From Romanomermis culicivorax (Eukaryota; Nematoda; Enoplea; Mermithida; Mermithidae), in assembly GCA_963922205.1 (NCBI GenBank), contig CAWUHX010000034.1:806001-870000 (forward strand): DNA of 64,000 nt, written 5' to 3'. The notes beneath the pieces were generated by a model. It did no database searches. It was not told where the DNA came from and saw only the letters and a list, made by a program, of their open reading frames with translations. The stretch's first letter is position 1. The number at the start of each line of letters is the position of its first letter. Below are positions 21,301-31,942 of the stretch, in pieces. A program made the translations under genes and the position numbers.

Positions 21301-23772
21301 ATGACCTTTGCCACCCCTATATTTGCCCATATGGCGGATATTATGCAAAAAACCTCATTTCTCCATCTATAACCGTTTTTGCTCTAGGTTGACGCTACCG
21401 CGCCACCTATGATTCGATACACATTGAGAACCAACATTTATATATTTCCCACGAACCAAAAAGACGATTGGACCGATTTGGGGATTCTAATTTATTGAGG
21501 GCGGAAATATTTAAAGCATACAGAATACTTTCATAGACGAAATATAAGAAGACGATAGAATACGCTAATGAATTATGACATGAAACAAACGGAAAATATT
21601 CGAACGGGCAGAAAGTACAGATGGACAGGCAGGATAGGGAAAGAGGACAACGGTCGGTCGGGGAAATGGGAAAAAAGAAAGGAGCGAAAGCCGAAATGAA
21701 CAAGAAACACCTTTTATATTGGCAACAAGATACATGAAAACTATCATAAAAACTAGTCACGTGATGCATTGAAGGCTAGTAAGTTAGAGTAGAGGCAGCA
21801 CTAAGCATTAGGGACGAAGGGTTAGCCCTCTTTTGATTGGCCGAATTTACCGCCCCCTTGTTGATTGGTCAAAATTTTTGAGATGTCGACAATGCATTAT
21901 ATGCGTTTTAAAAGGGAAATATACCGAAAATTTTCCAGTTTAAAATTTTCTTTAGGCTTAGGCTTAGGGTACAGCAGCTGCGCCCGAAGGGCGCAGTGCT
22001 GTTGAGGCTCTTCCAAATGAAGTTGTTAGTTAAAACCAATAATACGCACATACTGTAGAGTAAATAACGTGTTTGCGTGAGGGGGTGGGACTTGATTTGC
22101 AACCAATCAGAAGAGGACTAACTCTTCGTCCCTAATGCTTAGTAGAGGCAGCTGGATAGAACAGTGAAAGAAGGAAGTTGGACGATGATGATTCAGAAAA
22201 TAAAATGATGAAAAAGTAGAATGAAGGAAGAAGAAAGTTTTAAGTTTTAAGTTTTAAGTTAAGTTTTAAGTTTTAAGCATGAAAGTATTTGGCAAGATGG
22301 AAAGAAATGATAAGAAGAAAAAGTAGAAGTATGATAAAAACAATAGAAACAACGAGGAAATAATAAAAAGGAATGCAAAATGATCGGAGAACTAAGACTT
22401 TGAATGAGGTTAGGAGGAGAACCAGTGAAACTGCAGTGGCCAATTACAGTAATTTCAGGATTCTCACAATTTCATGAACAATTTTTTTCGGTAAAAAACT
22501 GCATTAACTTTTGAACACCTGCGTTCCATGTTGTCTGGATAAAAGTGCCAGTCAGAGGAAATTTTAGAATGGCAACGTATTAATCCTTCAGACGATCTAT
22601 TGCACCATAGAGTCAAATTTGCATATTGAAAATACTTTTAAAATGATAAGCTGCAAAATGATCATTTTAATCTTATTGCTATTTTAAAAATTTACAGCAT
22701 TCTTTGAGTAACGGGACACTTGGGATAATGGGACACATAGAGTAATGGGAATTTTAAAAATTGATTCATAGCACTCTTGGGGTAATGGGATACTTGGAAT
22801 AACGATTATCTCCAAGTATCCCAATACTGCAAGCGTCCCGTTGCTCCAAGTAATGCTACATGAATCTTATAAAATTTCCCATAGGTACTTTAACGCTTTA
22901 ACACTTAAACGAACCCGTAAGCAAAACACAGGAAACGAAGAAAAAGAAATTCAAAGAAAAGTATAAAACAAAGAAAGAAGAGCATGAACATAAACCAACA
23001 CATAAACAAAGACACAGAAAACAAAAGAAAAATAATAGTTAAAAGAAGAAAGATAAGAAATAAAGAAAACTGAAGTAAAAGATAAAACGGGAAGAAAAGT
23101 AGTTTGGTGCCGATACAGCCGGTGCCAAAATGGCCGGCACTGAAATAGCTGGAGCCGAAGCGGCTAACGTCGAAATGACCCTGTGCTGAACTGGCTGACG
23201 CCCAAACGACGGCGCTGAAGTTGGAAGAAGTTTTGGAATGGCAACGTATAAATTATCCATACGTTCTATTGCACAATAGAGTCAAATTTCCATATTGAAA
23301 TACTTTTAAAATGATCAGCTGCAAAAGATCATTTCAATCTTATTGCAATTTTAAAAATTTATAGAATTCTTGACGGGACGCTTGGAGTAACGGAACCCTT
23401 GAGGTAATGGGACACATGAAATAATGGGAATTTTATAAATAAATATATAGCATTCTTGAAGTAAACGGACCTTGCAGTATCGGGATACGTGGAGTAATTG
23501 GACATTTGATATAACGGGACACTCGGGAGGAAAGGGACACAATGAACTGGACATACTATAGCATCATTTTCATGATGTTGCCATGCAATGGAACTGAATA
23601 TTTTTTTTATTTCAAGCCTACTTTTACAAGTCTTGGACCTTGCGGCGTCAAAAAGAGCGGCAATTTTCAAAAATGTTGGGTCGAAATTTGGCACCGACCT
23701 TTCGAAAACTTCGCCCGCGATACAATGTGGCGTTGTGAGGCCATCGAACGACGATCTCTCTACGGATATTAG
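15322..23772 (+). CDS. Secreted cystatin-like protein 1 (2 exons)
   Basis: Exons 15322-15681 (120 codons) and 23617-23772 (51 codons plus TAG), 171 residues, joined in phase 0: donor G|GTGAGT at 15682, acceptor TTTATTTCAAG| ending at 23616 after a T-rich tract. The start chosen is the first ATG after the TATA box; an in-frame ATG at 15334 is an alternative. A hydrophobic signal peptide ends near H-C-A-I-D. The mature part has a helix region, an R-K-L-I-R-I-E-S-A strand, I-Y-M-G-E-R-S-C, and in exon 2 C-G-V, F-Q-K-C-W-V-E-I-W-H-R-P-F-E-N-F and M-W-R-C: four cysteines in type-2 cystatin order. Cystatins inhibit papain-type cysteine peptidases outside the cell or in lysosomes, but the Q-x-V-x-G loop is not recognisable and the usual P-W is P-F, so inhibitory activity is doubtful. 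The 7.9 kb intron holds a Helitron and MITEs. AATAAA lies at 23909. Confidence 0.8.
15844..16033. repeat. Palindromic repeat with CCTAGG centre
   Basis: GCCCAATTCAGAAGTGAAA at the left and TTTTTCACTTCTGAATTAGG at the right are inverted, with repeated AATCCTAGGATT and GCCGA(C/T)TGTCG words between. A related stretch lies at about 12610-12690. Probably a small foldback MITE in the intron of cystatin-like gene 1; no TSD resolved. Confidence 0.55.
16040..16900. other. Intronic stretch without recognised content
   Basis: AT-rich intron sequence of cystatin-like gene 1. Several open frames up to 100 codons occur on both strands, but none shows a domain, a compositional shift, or a counterpart elsewhere in the window. 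Confidence 0.4.
16895..17315. repeat. GTGTCCCATTAC-word repeat, copy 1
   Basis: A run of GTGTCCCATTACTCCAA-like words (16905-17035), then a purine-rich segment with GAACATAAA(G/C)CAA, then a GC-rich segment of about 15-bp units (…GGCACTGAAATAG…, …GCCGAA…). The same three parts in the same order occur at 22830-23225. Confidence 0.6.
17970..21412 (-). mobile_element. Helitron-like element, 3.4 kb
   Basis: Read on the minus strand it starts TCATAGGTGGCGCGG (5' TC, preceded by A) and ends with a TGCCCTATCGGGGCA hairpin followed by TTTTCTAA and a host T, which meets the Helitron rules (5' TC, 3' hairpin, CTRR end, A/T insertion site, no TSD). Order from its 5' end: conserved 5' zone, ~95-bp tandem array (20505-21020), a conserved 200-bp zone (20280-20480), an inverted copy of its 3' end (20075-20265), a middle part and the 3' end (17970-18185). 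No Rep/helicase frame seen, so non-autonomous. It lies in the intron of cystatin-like gene 1. Confidence 0.75.
20505..21020. repeat. ~95-bp tandem array inside the Helitron
   Basis: About five degenerate units; each contains TTGTTTACACCCGGGATAAT (or variants), GTGTAAAGTGACCGCATTCA, TGAATTCCC and a GTCGAAAACCCCTTCC stretch. The inverted counterpart in the related element is at 38450-39080. Confidence 0.75.
21800..22142. mobile_element. 343-bp MITE with 10-bp TSD (Mutator-like?)
   Basis: Inverted ends of about 40 bp (CTAAGCATTAGGGACGAAGG at the left, its counterpart at the right) flanked by TAGAGGCAGC at 21790-21799 and 22143-22152. A 9-10-bp duplication is the usual size for Mutator-like elements; the superfamily call rests on that alone. 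The centre holds TTAGGC-like units and a GCGCCCGAAGGGCGC palindrome. Confidence 0.8.
22235..22278. repeat. Short AAGTTTT tandem repeat
   Basis: Five to six units of TTTTAAG(T), one of them shortened. Simple repeat with no other feature. Confidence 0.8.
22700..23535. repeat. GTGTCCCATTAC-word repeat, copy 2
   Basis: GGGACACTTGGGATAATGGG words run on the plus strand at 22705-22800 and on the minus strand at 22805-22860; the purine-rich and GC-rich middle parts follow (22900-23225) as in the copy at 16895; a further plus-strand run of GGTAATGGGACAC words lies at 23360-23530. So the words occur in inverted orientation on both sides of the middle, a foldback arrangement. Confidence 0.6.
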
Positions 23773-23908
23773 CTTATTAGTTGAACGCGTCTTGCTTTCG
23801 AAGTTGATGTTTTGTTAAGAAATCAAGGCGCTCACCGGAATATGACGCAAGATCTTTTGATGGATTTCGAGAACTAACTAGCAAATTTACGACTAAATGA
23901 TAAAATTC

Positions 23909-23914
23909 AATAAA
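23909..23914 (+). terminator. Poly(A) signal of cystatin-like gene 1
   Basis: AATAAA 137 nt after the stop codon at 23772, in an AT-rich 3' stretch. Assigned by position only. Confidence 0.45.
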
Positions 23915-24149
23915 TATATAAATGCAGGTTCAAAAAAACTTGCATTAATCTAGAATCTCACGTAGAAGGATGCCAAAAAAACACACCCTCAGGAACTCTA
24001 AATACCAAAGAAACGAAACATAAATTTCATCCCTGGATGCCACTTCTATCACAATTGATTTGACTTTACGCTTTTTTCAGCGTTTTAAGCGTGTTCATTC
24101 TCCTGAATGTAAAAAGATATGACTTCTGTTGAAACACCCGGCAAGCTTT

Positions 24150-24336
24150 TGTTGAGACAACCTGTTCCCGCCACTCGGGGCTTCAGTAAAAGTTAGGCTC
24201 GGTCTGGGACTTGAACCCAGGACCTTGCGGCTACCGTCCGCACGCTCTAACCAACTGAGCCAACCGAGCAGCGGGAAAGGCGCTCTCTTTTTGCAACAAT
24301 TCGTGGTTGAGGTGGCTGCTTTGGCCACTCTCAACA
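24150..24336 (-). mobile_element. TG...CA element with a tRNA-like core
   Basis: 187 bp beginning TGTTGAGA and ending TCTCAACA, flanked by CTTT on both sides (24146-24149, 24337-24340). On the minus strand it contains a complete 73-nt tRNA-like cloverleaf (24197-24269). A related copy is at 32624-32807 (flanks GATT/GACT). No poly(A) or microsatellite tail, unlike a normal SINE; TG...CA ends with short inverted repeats resemble a very small LTR unit. Confidence 0.6.
24197..24269 (-). tRNA. tRNA-like sequence, probably not a functional gene
   Basis: The minus strand folds into a full cloverleaf: 7-bp acceptor stem GCTCGGT/ACCGAGC, D arm GCTC/GAGC with AGTTGGTTA loop, anticodon stem TGCGG/CCGCA with loop ACGGTAG, variable AGGTC, and T arm CTGGG-TTCAAGT-CCCAG, all perfectly paired. 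Position 34-36 would be GGT (Thr), but position 33 is C where U is almost universal, so I favour a tRNA-derived repeat over a working tRNA. It carries A and B boxes that could serve as a polymerase III promoter. Confidence 0.55.
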
Positions 24337-24344
24337 CTTTCATC

Positions 24345-26115
24345 GAAAAATCGTTTTTGGCAAAGCAATCTGACACAGTTGATGGATAGCTTCGTATAAA
24401 TTCGGATAATTATCTATGATTTGGTTATAGTTTAGCTTAAGCACTTTATTTTAAAAACTACCTGAATTTGGAATCAGAATCTTGAACCTTCAGCAAAACT
24501 TTGTCGGCCTTGGTCGGAGCCAGACTATACTCCATTCATTTTTAAATAATCAATGCAATGCTCAAATGAGAGTAGGTGCAAATACGAAAAAACTAGGAAG
24601 CTTTTTACTATAATCAACGAAAAAAATTTTCGTCAGTAGGCGGCAACCGAAAAGTTTCTTCGGTAACCTGGTTAATTGGCCCAAATATATTGAGTAGCAC
24701 TCACTTGTCGACGCAGTTCTTTCCAGATCGAGGGTGGTTAAAGATGATGTTCTTTCAATGGCTTTGGACTTTTTCATTATCATGGAGAAATTCAACGTTT
24801 TTCTACAGTATAAAGTTTTCGACTAAGTGAGAATTGCGTTGCGAATTCAACTTACTTTTTTGGTTTTTGCAGCGTCTATCGTTTTGAATTGAATGGACTA
24901 CTGAACAGTTCTTGCAATGTATCTTCTCTGAGACAACGATTCTAGTGTCGTGCAGGTCTTGGTTGGTTGAGAAAAATGAAGATTGAATAGTTATAACTTA
25001 TCCTTGGTGATGCAGGGGATATAGCCTAACAGTCTTTTTCCCAGACCTGAAAACAAACTCCATCTACAGTAAACTAAAATAATTCATCACAGAATGGTTC
25101 ACGCAGACTTCTGAAGGAAGTCTACACCCAACTGATAGGAACAGAAGAGACCCTGTTACGGTATGTCTCCGATCTGGCGTCAGCAATAACAGCACTGGAC
25201 CATGTGCCTAGTAACACTCCACAGTAAATAATACGCAGAATTTATGCAAATGAATAACAACATAATATTTAAGAAATAGACGCACCAATAGTGTAAATAC
25301 ACTAAACCCAAAACAAGAAATGGAGTAAAGCGTTTGTCGGCGTCGACGTGGAATATTATATCAAAATGTAATCTCAAATACAATAATGCAAAAAACATCA
25401 CCTTTTTGTGGCGCTCCGTATGAAAATTCCTCTGCACCTTGATCAAAGTGGATTGCCAATTCGATGTCGTTTTCCGATCACGAAGCTGGGCCGATTTCTC
25501 GCTTCCCAACAGATTTTTCTAAATTGTGTCTTCAGAAACAACCCATAGACAGATCCTATTCCACAAGACAACGATCTAACTTTTCTGCTCAGAAATTTGT
25601 ACCTATTACCAGAAACCATGAAAGTAATTTCTATTGATTCTGCGTCAAGGAATAATTTCTTGAATAGGGTCAACGAGCCTTCCTTGATTTTAATTAGAGA
25701 TTGGTTTCAAAGTCGCTGCATGGATCATTGCATAATAGAGTCATGTGTACAGCCACTTGAAAATAAAATTGCTACCACTTGAGAAAATTTGTCAACACAT
25801 GAAAAAAATCGTAACCTTTCAACATGATGCTTAGAATTTTTTCAACATGCACCGCAAAAATTTCAACGTACATCACAAAAAAATCAAGAAAGAGTTTTTC
25901 GATTCTCGAATTTCTTTTCAATTGCATCACAATTTTCTCAAGTCTATCGTATTTTTTCAAGATAATGTTGAAAAAAATCAAGGTGTCACCTTTGAAAAAA
26001 TCAAGATTCCATTTTGAAAAAAAAATCAGAATCTCGTCTTGAAAAAAAATCAATGTGGGCGGCACATCAAAGGATGAAAACTTCTTAAATTAGCTAATCA
26101 AAGGCGTTGCTCCGC
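24345..26115. other. Gene-free stretch with MITE fragments
   Basis: Contains a TATACTCCATT-type (Stowaway-like) end at about 24528 and the opposite type of end at 25640-25760; 24580-24730 matches 41030-41180. At 25780-26055 TCAAC-A-TG and GAAAAAAATCAA words repeat irregularly in both orientations. No gene recognised. Confidence 0.45.
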
Positions 26116-26121
26116 CTCCTA

Positions 26122-26596
26122 TCATAGGTGGCGCGATAGCATCAACCTATAATGGTCTCCAAATTTCATGCCCCCCCCCAGAGCCAAAAGGGTAAGAGCT
26201 AGAACCTTCGGGTTTTTTCATAATTTCGGGCATAGGAACAAACTATCGCAAACTATAGGGGCAAACAAACAAACAAACTTTTGACATTTCGCCTCTATAT
26301 GCAAGTGGTGCTCGGTGGGGTCCCAAAAACATGCAAAAAACGCACTTTTAAAAAAAAAACAAAAATTTTACGGTAGTTGACGCCAGGAGAAGGACAAGAT
26401 GCACGATGCTGCAGAATATACTTTTCACAGACACGGAAAATTTTTTTGAGAAAGAATGAAAATCCAATATAACGAAAGTGAATTCGTTCCAACTTTAACC
26501 CAAGTTCTCAAAAATCTAGTCCACTTCTTTTTCTAGCTTGGCAACTATCCAAGCACGTAAATCTTTTTTTTTCTGCCTCATCGGGGCATTTTCTAA
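26122..26596 (+). mobile_element. Short Helitron-like element, deletion derivative
   Basis: 475 bp starting TCATAGGTGGCGCGATAGC after a host A and ending in a GCC(T)C…GGGGC hairpin plus TTTTCTAA before a host T. It joins the 5' zone directly to the 3' zone of the larger family members, lacking the tandem array and the internal inverted copy. Confidence 0.75.
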
Positions 26597-26696
26597 TAAA
26601 CTGGCGTTTATCTATACGGGAACCCTTCAAAGTGGATTTCTGAGGTTAGTTTCTTACTTATTAGCTATCCATCCAGTATCTAATTCAGTGTCTGTC

Positions 26697-29600
26697 CAGG
26701 GCCGTTCTTAGGGTTTCAGCGGCCCTGGGCGAACTCAGGTTTAGCGGCCCTTATTTTTCTCAATAATCATTGTACACCGCGCCATTTTTAGTTAGTAGAC
26801 GATTTAGTACTTTACATATTTAAGAATATTTACAAACGGCGCATAATTCGATTATTACAAGATTTTATTCACTAAAAATAACACATTAATGGATCAATTG
26901 ATTGACTAGTATGCTCATGCCTCATAAACGACATTACACAGCATACAACTAGTATGTAATGCAACGTCTGCACACACCTTAATAAAACGCCAGGGACGGA
27001 GTGTACAGCGGTTTCTCCAGATGAAATTCCCAGGTTTTACAGGTAATTTTTCCAGAATATACCATGCAAGATTCAATTATTGCTACATAGAATGGTAGAA
27101 ATGTGTATACACATGGAGACCTGAATATGTTTTGATATTTTCAATCATCGCCAACAAACAAGAAAACCAACAACAGTTTTGATAAATTTGGTTGAAACAA
27201 CAAGAATCAAATCAGTTTGGGTCTGAAAAATTCAAGTAAAATCATAAATCAGGCAACCACCAAAAAGTAGAGATTCTTTGACCAGCAAGAACTTTTGTCA
27301 TTGCTCAACAGCAACCAGGAACTGTAAACATATAATATTATAAAGCGGACATCATAATAAAAAAAATTCTATGAAATTGATTTTAAAATATTTTAACAAC
27401 ATCTTTTAGGTTCTACAATGCGTGAGCTCAACATTTTTTCCGAGAAGTTTGATGACTTCTTTGTGTCGAGAGTGGCTGTTTTTGCCCCTCTTGGCACAAA
27501 GAAGCGCAGAGTGGAGAAAACAGGTTCTCTACACAATTGAGGAATTAGTGTGTTCTGATGCACATTGTGTGGACTGTAAAGCTCCCAAATAGGGAAGATT
27601 TGCTTAAAATACGTTTCTACTCAGAAAAGCTTACATAGCTGCTGTTTGTGTACAAACTAGAATATTGTATTAGCGTTTTGAGTAGTTTACTAACTATGCA
27701 CCTCAAGGAGGGATTTAGTACCTTCCTACTCTACATAAATTTCATGTATCTAAAGCATGTTATCTGAATCGAGTGGCTAAATGGTCATCAAAATTTCAAT
27801 TAACGGTTGACAAAGTACACAAATTTGTCTCAAAGCGTATCATAAACTTCCAGGATTATTGTTATCTTGGGAGAATCGCTATTCTGAGACTCGATAGCTT
27901 TGCAAAAAGGAGAGTGCTAAATCACATTGTCATGTTATATAAAATATCTTTTTGACAAACTGATTTGAAGTTGGAAGAATTCTGCGCTATCATGCAATCG
28001 ACCACCAGATCAGGAAACAACTTGAAACCAAAAGTGGTGCCGAAAAATTGAAAAGAGTGGTCAACAAAGTGTCTGTATCATGAAGGAAAAATTTATTGAA
28101 TAGAGTAAACGAGCTTTATATAATTCCGATTAAAGATTTGGCTGCGACCTCGCTGCATCGATCATTTCAAATTTAATGGAGTATACCATGGAAAATTTTC
28201 AAAACCAAAAAGAATTTCCTGAAATTCGTTTCAATTTCATCATGTACAAAATAATTAATGTCATGTAAAACATCTCTCATAGGAGTATTAGGCTTTAGCT
28301 GTTTTTCGATCAGGACAGTAAATCTCATTGCGTTACAAACTTTCAGTATCTGGACATTGTAACTAAGAGTAAGCTTCCAAAATGTTTCTTAATATTCATT
28401 AATGACAACGTTATAGCAATCATCGAGTTGGCAAACATAGTAATATCAGCAGAAAAGTTGAAATCGTAATTACTCTTCAAAAAGTGTTAATGTCATACGG
28501 ATGCACTAAAAATGTTGATTGAGTAATGAAGCTAGACTTTCTATGTGCACTTTAGCTAAAGCGAGATAAATAATGATACTAATGCTTAATAACCGGTGTG
28601 AAGTGCAGGGGAAATTTGGAGTTTTGAACTGTTAAAATTGCACTTTGACTCAAGGTTTTTCTTGGTTTTTTCTCGACAGGCCATTTGGCTCCTAAAGTCA
28701 AAATTTTACAGGCCAATAGGAATTTTAACAAGCCAAAACTAAAAAGTTTGTAAATAAATTTGGTAGTAAAAAAACAGTTTTTTTCAACAAATTTAGTCAA
28801 AAACTCTCTTCAAAATTACAGTAGAGGCCCAAATAACAGATCAATCATTTTGAATACATTCTTAATCACACACAGAATAATAAGGCTCACAAATTTGGCC
28901 AGACATTATTCAAATCAATCATCAGGGCTTTTTCGCACAAGCCAGGCTGATCTGTAACTTAGGGAAAAATTTCGTTGCACATATTAATTTTGAGTTGCGC
29001 AATCTAAAACTGATATATTCGATAGAATGATCAGAAAATGATTAAAGGTTACATCCCTTGTATTTCATTCAGTTCACGTCAGTTTCAGATTTTTAAAACT
29101 GAATTTCCAGAGTTTTGGAGAAATAATCAAAAGGCTGACTAGAGTAACTTGTTCGGAACTTATGTGGTTTCGAGGCTTCTAAAATGTCGGAAAATTCATT
29201 TTTTCAGCACATTCTTCTGAATTTGCCGATGATCGATCATGATCTTTTCACCATCGGGTTGGCAGAAGAGGTTAAAAATTCTTGCTTCATTTTCAATCTG
29301 ATATATCTGGAGCCAGTACCAATCATGATTATTTATCAAAAAGTTTTCAACTGATTTGAAGCTTAAAAAAGCGCGATAGGTATTTTACTTCGATAAAAAT
29401 ATTGATAATTATTTCCGTCTCTTAGCACCAGAAGAAAATTTTAGATTTTGATATTTTATATCGTTGGAAAATGAATATTTTAAATATCTTTTCCCTGCAT
29501 GAAATGTGTCCAATTTTACAGTGAATTCAATGTGTTTTCAGTCTGGCAAACTACGATTCAAAAATTAGGCAAGCAACAAAGAGTCTGGATGGCTTCTTCA

Positions 29601-30400
29601 GACAGCAAGAACTTCTGCCATTTTCCCATGCTGATGATGTTTCAATCATTTTTCAAATGCAAAAAGTTATGTTCATAATAGCCGAAAATTCTAAAGCACT
29701 GCAAAACGATTTTGTGAAAACAATCCAGAAAAACCTGATTTTTGACACATACGCGAAAAAACAATACAAGGTGAAATATTCTCCCGTAATATGCTGATTT
29801 TTAAAAGCTATAAGCATAAACTAAGCCGACATTTTCTAACTGCACAACAGAATGATACCACGAATCATAAGTGATTTGAAATCTGGCGCGAAGCGCCGGA
29901 AAATTTATGGTATTTTCCATTTCAAAATGCATAAAAATGCATCACCGCACAGGAAGCTACTAATCAAAAGTGTCATTAGGCTATAATTTTTACAAGCCAA
30001 TTTGGCTTGTGCCGCTAAATTTTTAGGAGCCAATTGGGATTTTTAGGAGCCATGGCTCCTAATTGGCCTAAAAAAACCCTACTTTGACTTATCATGCAAT
30101 AATTTGGATTTATCTTGCACCTAACATAACAATCTAAATCGAAATTCCCTTACTTTTACAGGTTTTCCAGGAACAACTTTTCTCCCTGACTCTTCCAGGT
30201 TTTCTGCGTTGCTGGACACTCTGCATATAGCAGAAGAATTTAATAAGCTGGCCTCAAAATTATCTTTGTGAAGTACTGTTTGAATACAAAAATAGAAAAT
30301 TTTATTAAGGGCGGCTAAAAAAGGCATTCTCAAAGCATAGACTAAAAGATTTTTAGCGGCCCTAAGTGGCCGCCCAGATCGCCCCCTAAGAACGGCTCTG
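26697..30400. mobile_element. hAT-like element, 3.7 kb, with nested element
   Basis: Ends CAGGGCCGTTCTTAGG and, inverted, CAGAGCCGTTCTTAGG; flanked by perfect TGTCTGTC duplications (26689-26696, 30401-30408). Subterminal zones carry GCGGCCC/GGGCCGC words. A 1.4 kb hAT-like element (28651-30081) and a Stowaway-like end (about 28083-28190) are nested inside. No intact transposase seen. The second copy of its right half is at 51711-54031 or so, its left half being lost in the assembly gap. Confidence 0.8.
28651..30081. mobile_element. hAT-like element, words GGCTCCT and CAAGCC
   Basis: 1431 bp with ends CAAGGTTTTTCTTGGTTTTTT and, inverted, TAGGGTTTTTTTAGGCC; flanked by perfect CTTTGACT (28643-28650, 30082-30089). 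The subterminal zones hold AGGAGCC/GGCTCCT and CAAGCC/GGCTTG words in a T/A-run skeleton. A GGCGCGAAGCGCC hairpin lies at about 29885. The interior matches 4500-5200 inverted. Confidence 0.82.
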
Positions 30401-30409
30401 TGTCTGTCA

Positions 30410-31825
30410 TTTCCTCTTTACATTCGAACAACAATGGCCGATATACTCATCAATCAATTTAGTGATCTAAAATCTGTACTTTCGCCAAACTGCCACGTTC
30501 TAAAAAATTTTGTTCCCTATAGTAATTTGAGAAATCGCAATACATGTAGCGCTTGCTTTCAACTCATCCCGGAAAAATATCATTTGAAAAAACAGACTAT
30601 GGGTAGATGCGGAATCTGCACATTATTAAACAGCTACTTCAACAAATTTCTGATTTAAAGTATACCAGTCGGTTACAATAATTAAATTTTGGAATTTCGA
30701 TTCTCTTTAAGTTTACGCACGAGAACCAAAATGGGGTTGATTAACTGCAAAGAATTACTAAAATTTCAAAAATCTTCATTGTTATCTAAGTCTTCAATAA
30801 TCCTTAATTTGAAATGAAAATTTCATTGTCATTTGAAAAGAATCATAAGATACAATTTATTGACCGTGGTTAGCATGTCACAGATTGAACTGTGGTCTAT
30901 TCATTTTCGAATGAGCCTCGGAAAGCAAAATAATTCGTAGAAATCGGCGAATAGAGAATAAACCTGTATCGCAGGCCAAAATATTTTTCTCAATTAGGTG
31001 TCCGTAAATGGTTTATTATTTGCCCGAACCATTTTTTTGCGCGAGGCTCATTTGGGAAAAAATAGACTTTCATTTCTGTTTGAAACTATACTCTTTCTTC
31101 AAATGCTTATTTTCTGCTAAACCATATATCACGTGAAACTGAAAATTTGTGAGCTTACTCAACCAACCTTACAATATTTTGAATGAAAAATTTTAGTGGA
31201 CGACATAATTGCTTTTTATATTTTTTCAATTTAGAAGCATTTTGTCAAAAACAAACTACAACTTCAGAATTTTTTTCTTTTTTTTGATGCACATTATGTT
31301 GCTTTATGTTTATTTCAGAAATTTTTTTCAAGTGTACCCACAGCATGCTATTGTTTTTTATGATTTTCACCAAATTTTCGTATTGACCCAATTGTCAGTC
31401 ATCCTATTGTCTAGTTGCACAACTATCGTTCAATCAATTGTCACGTTTATCAAATTTTCGGGTTCTCTGACAAAATAACCGAATTCCTAAACGTGCACAT
31501 TGAAAGGATCACAGTAGTTTTGCAAAAATTTCGTCTCATAAACGATTTAAAAAACGCTAGATAACTTTGGGTCATTTTTCTTCTTTTATGAATCACATAC
31601 CTGTTTTGTTTTCTAGTCCCGGGGAAATAAACATCACTCAATTGCGTGGGGTTTAGATGACTGATTTTCATCAGGATGCTAAAAAAATGACCTTTGCAAG
31701 GACCGATCCTGGTATTTATCTATTCAATATAATAGATATCAAAATTTTGAACGTTCAATTTTGACTTTGAAAAGCAGATGCTAATCTCGGGGTCGTGCAC
31801 TTTGATCATCAAGCAAAGAATATCA
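30410..31825. other. Stretch upstream of cystatin-like gene 2
   Basis: A 74-codon frame at 30434-30658 contains C-S-A-C-F and C-G-I-C cysteine pairs, but I recognise no family and copy 2 (from 54067) has a frame-breaking deletion. 31080-31260 resembles 35160-35420 and, inverted, 51000-51140, so it is part of a dispersed repeat. Nothing else supportable. Confidence 0.4.
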
Positions 31826-31828
31826 ATA

Positions 31829-31933
31829 TACCGTAACGCCCACTACGGTAAACACAGTCTTCTAATTACGGTAATAAATTTTCGTCGAAAACTGTCATTA
31901 TAAAAAGGACAAAACTCCCATACATTACCGTAA
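31829..31933 (+). promoter_or_regulatory. Cluster of four TACCGTAA/TTACGGTA motifs
   Basis: TACCGTAA at 31829-31836 and 31926-31933, and the variant TACGGTAA at 31844-31851 and 31867-31874, all within 105 bp spanning the core promoter of cystatin-like gene 2. The second copy of the promoter (from about 55465) keeps all four. Presumed binding sites for one factor; identity unknown. Confidence 0.5.
31899..31906 (+). promoter_or_regulatory. TATA box of cystatin-like gene 2
   Basis: TATAAAAA 44 bp before the ATG at 31943, implying a transcription start near 31930 and a very short 5'-UTR. Confidence 0.65.
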
Positions 31934-31942
31934 CTCGTAAAA

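Noticed and set aside
21953..21970. TTAGGC-like units as telomere repeat
   Set aside because: Only two to three units at each of several sites, always inside a dispersed repeat.
24197..24269. Functional threonine tRNA gene
   Set aside because: Fold is complete, but U33 is replaced by C and the unit is part of a repeated mobile element with a decayed copy.
30434..30658. Small cysteine-pair frame
   Set aside because: No family recognised, and the duplicate copy carries a frame-breaking change; it begins just after a transposon boundary.
31209..31478. 89-codon hydrophobic frame upstream of cystatin-like gene 2
   Set aside because: AT-rich chance frame within a dispersed repeat; copy 2 differs by an indel and ends earlier.
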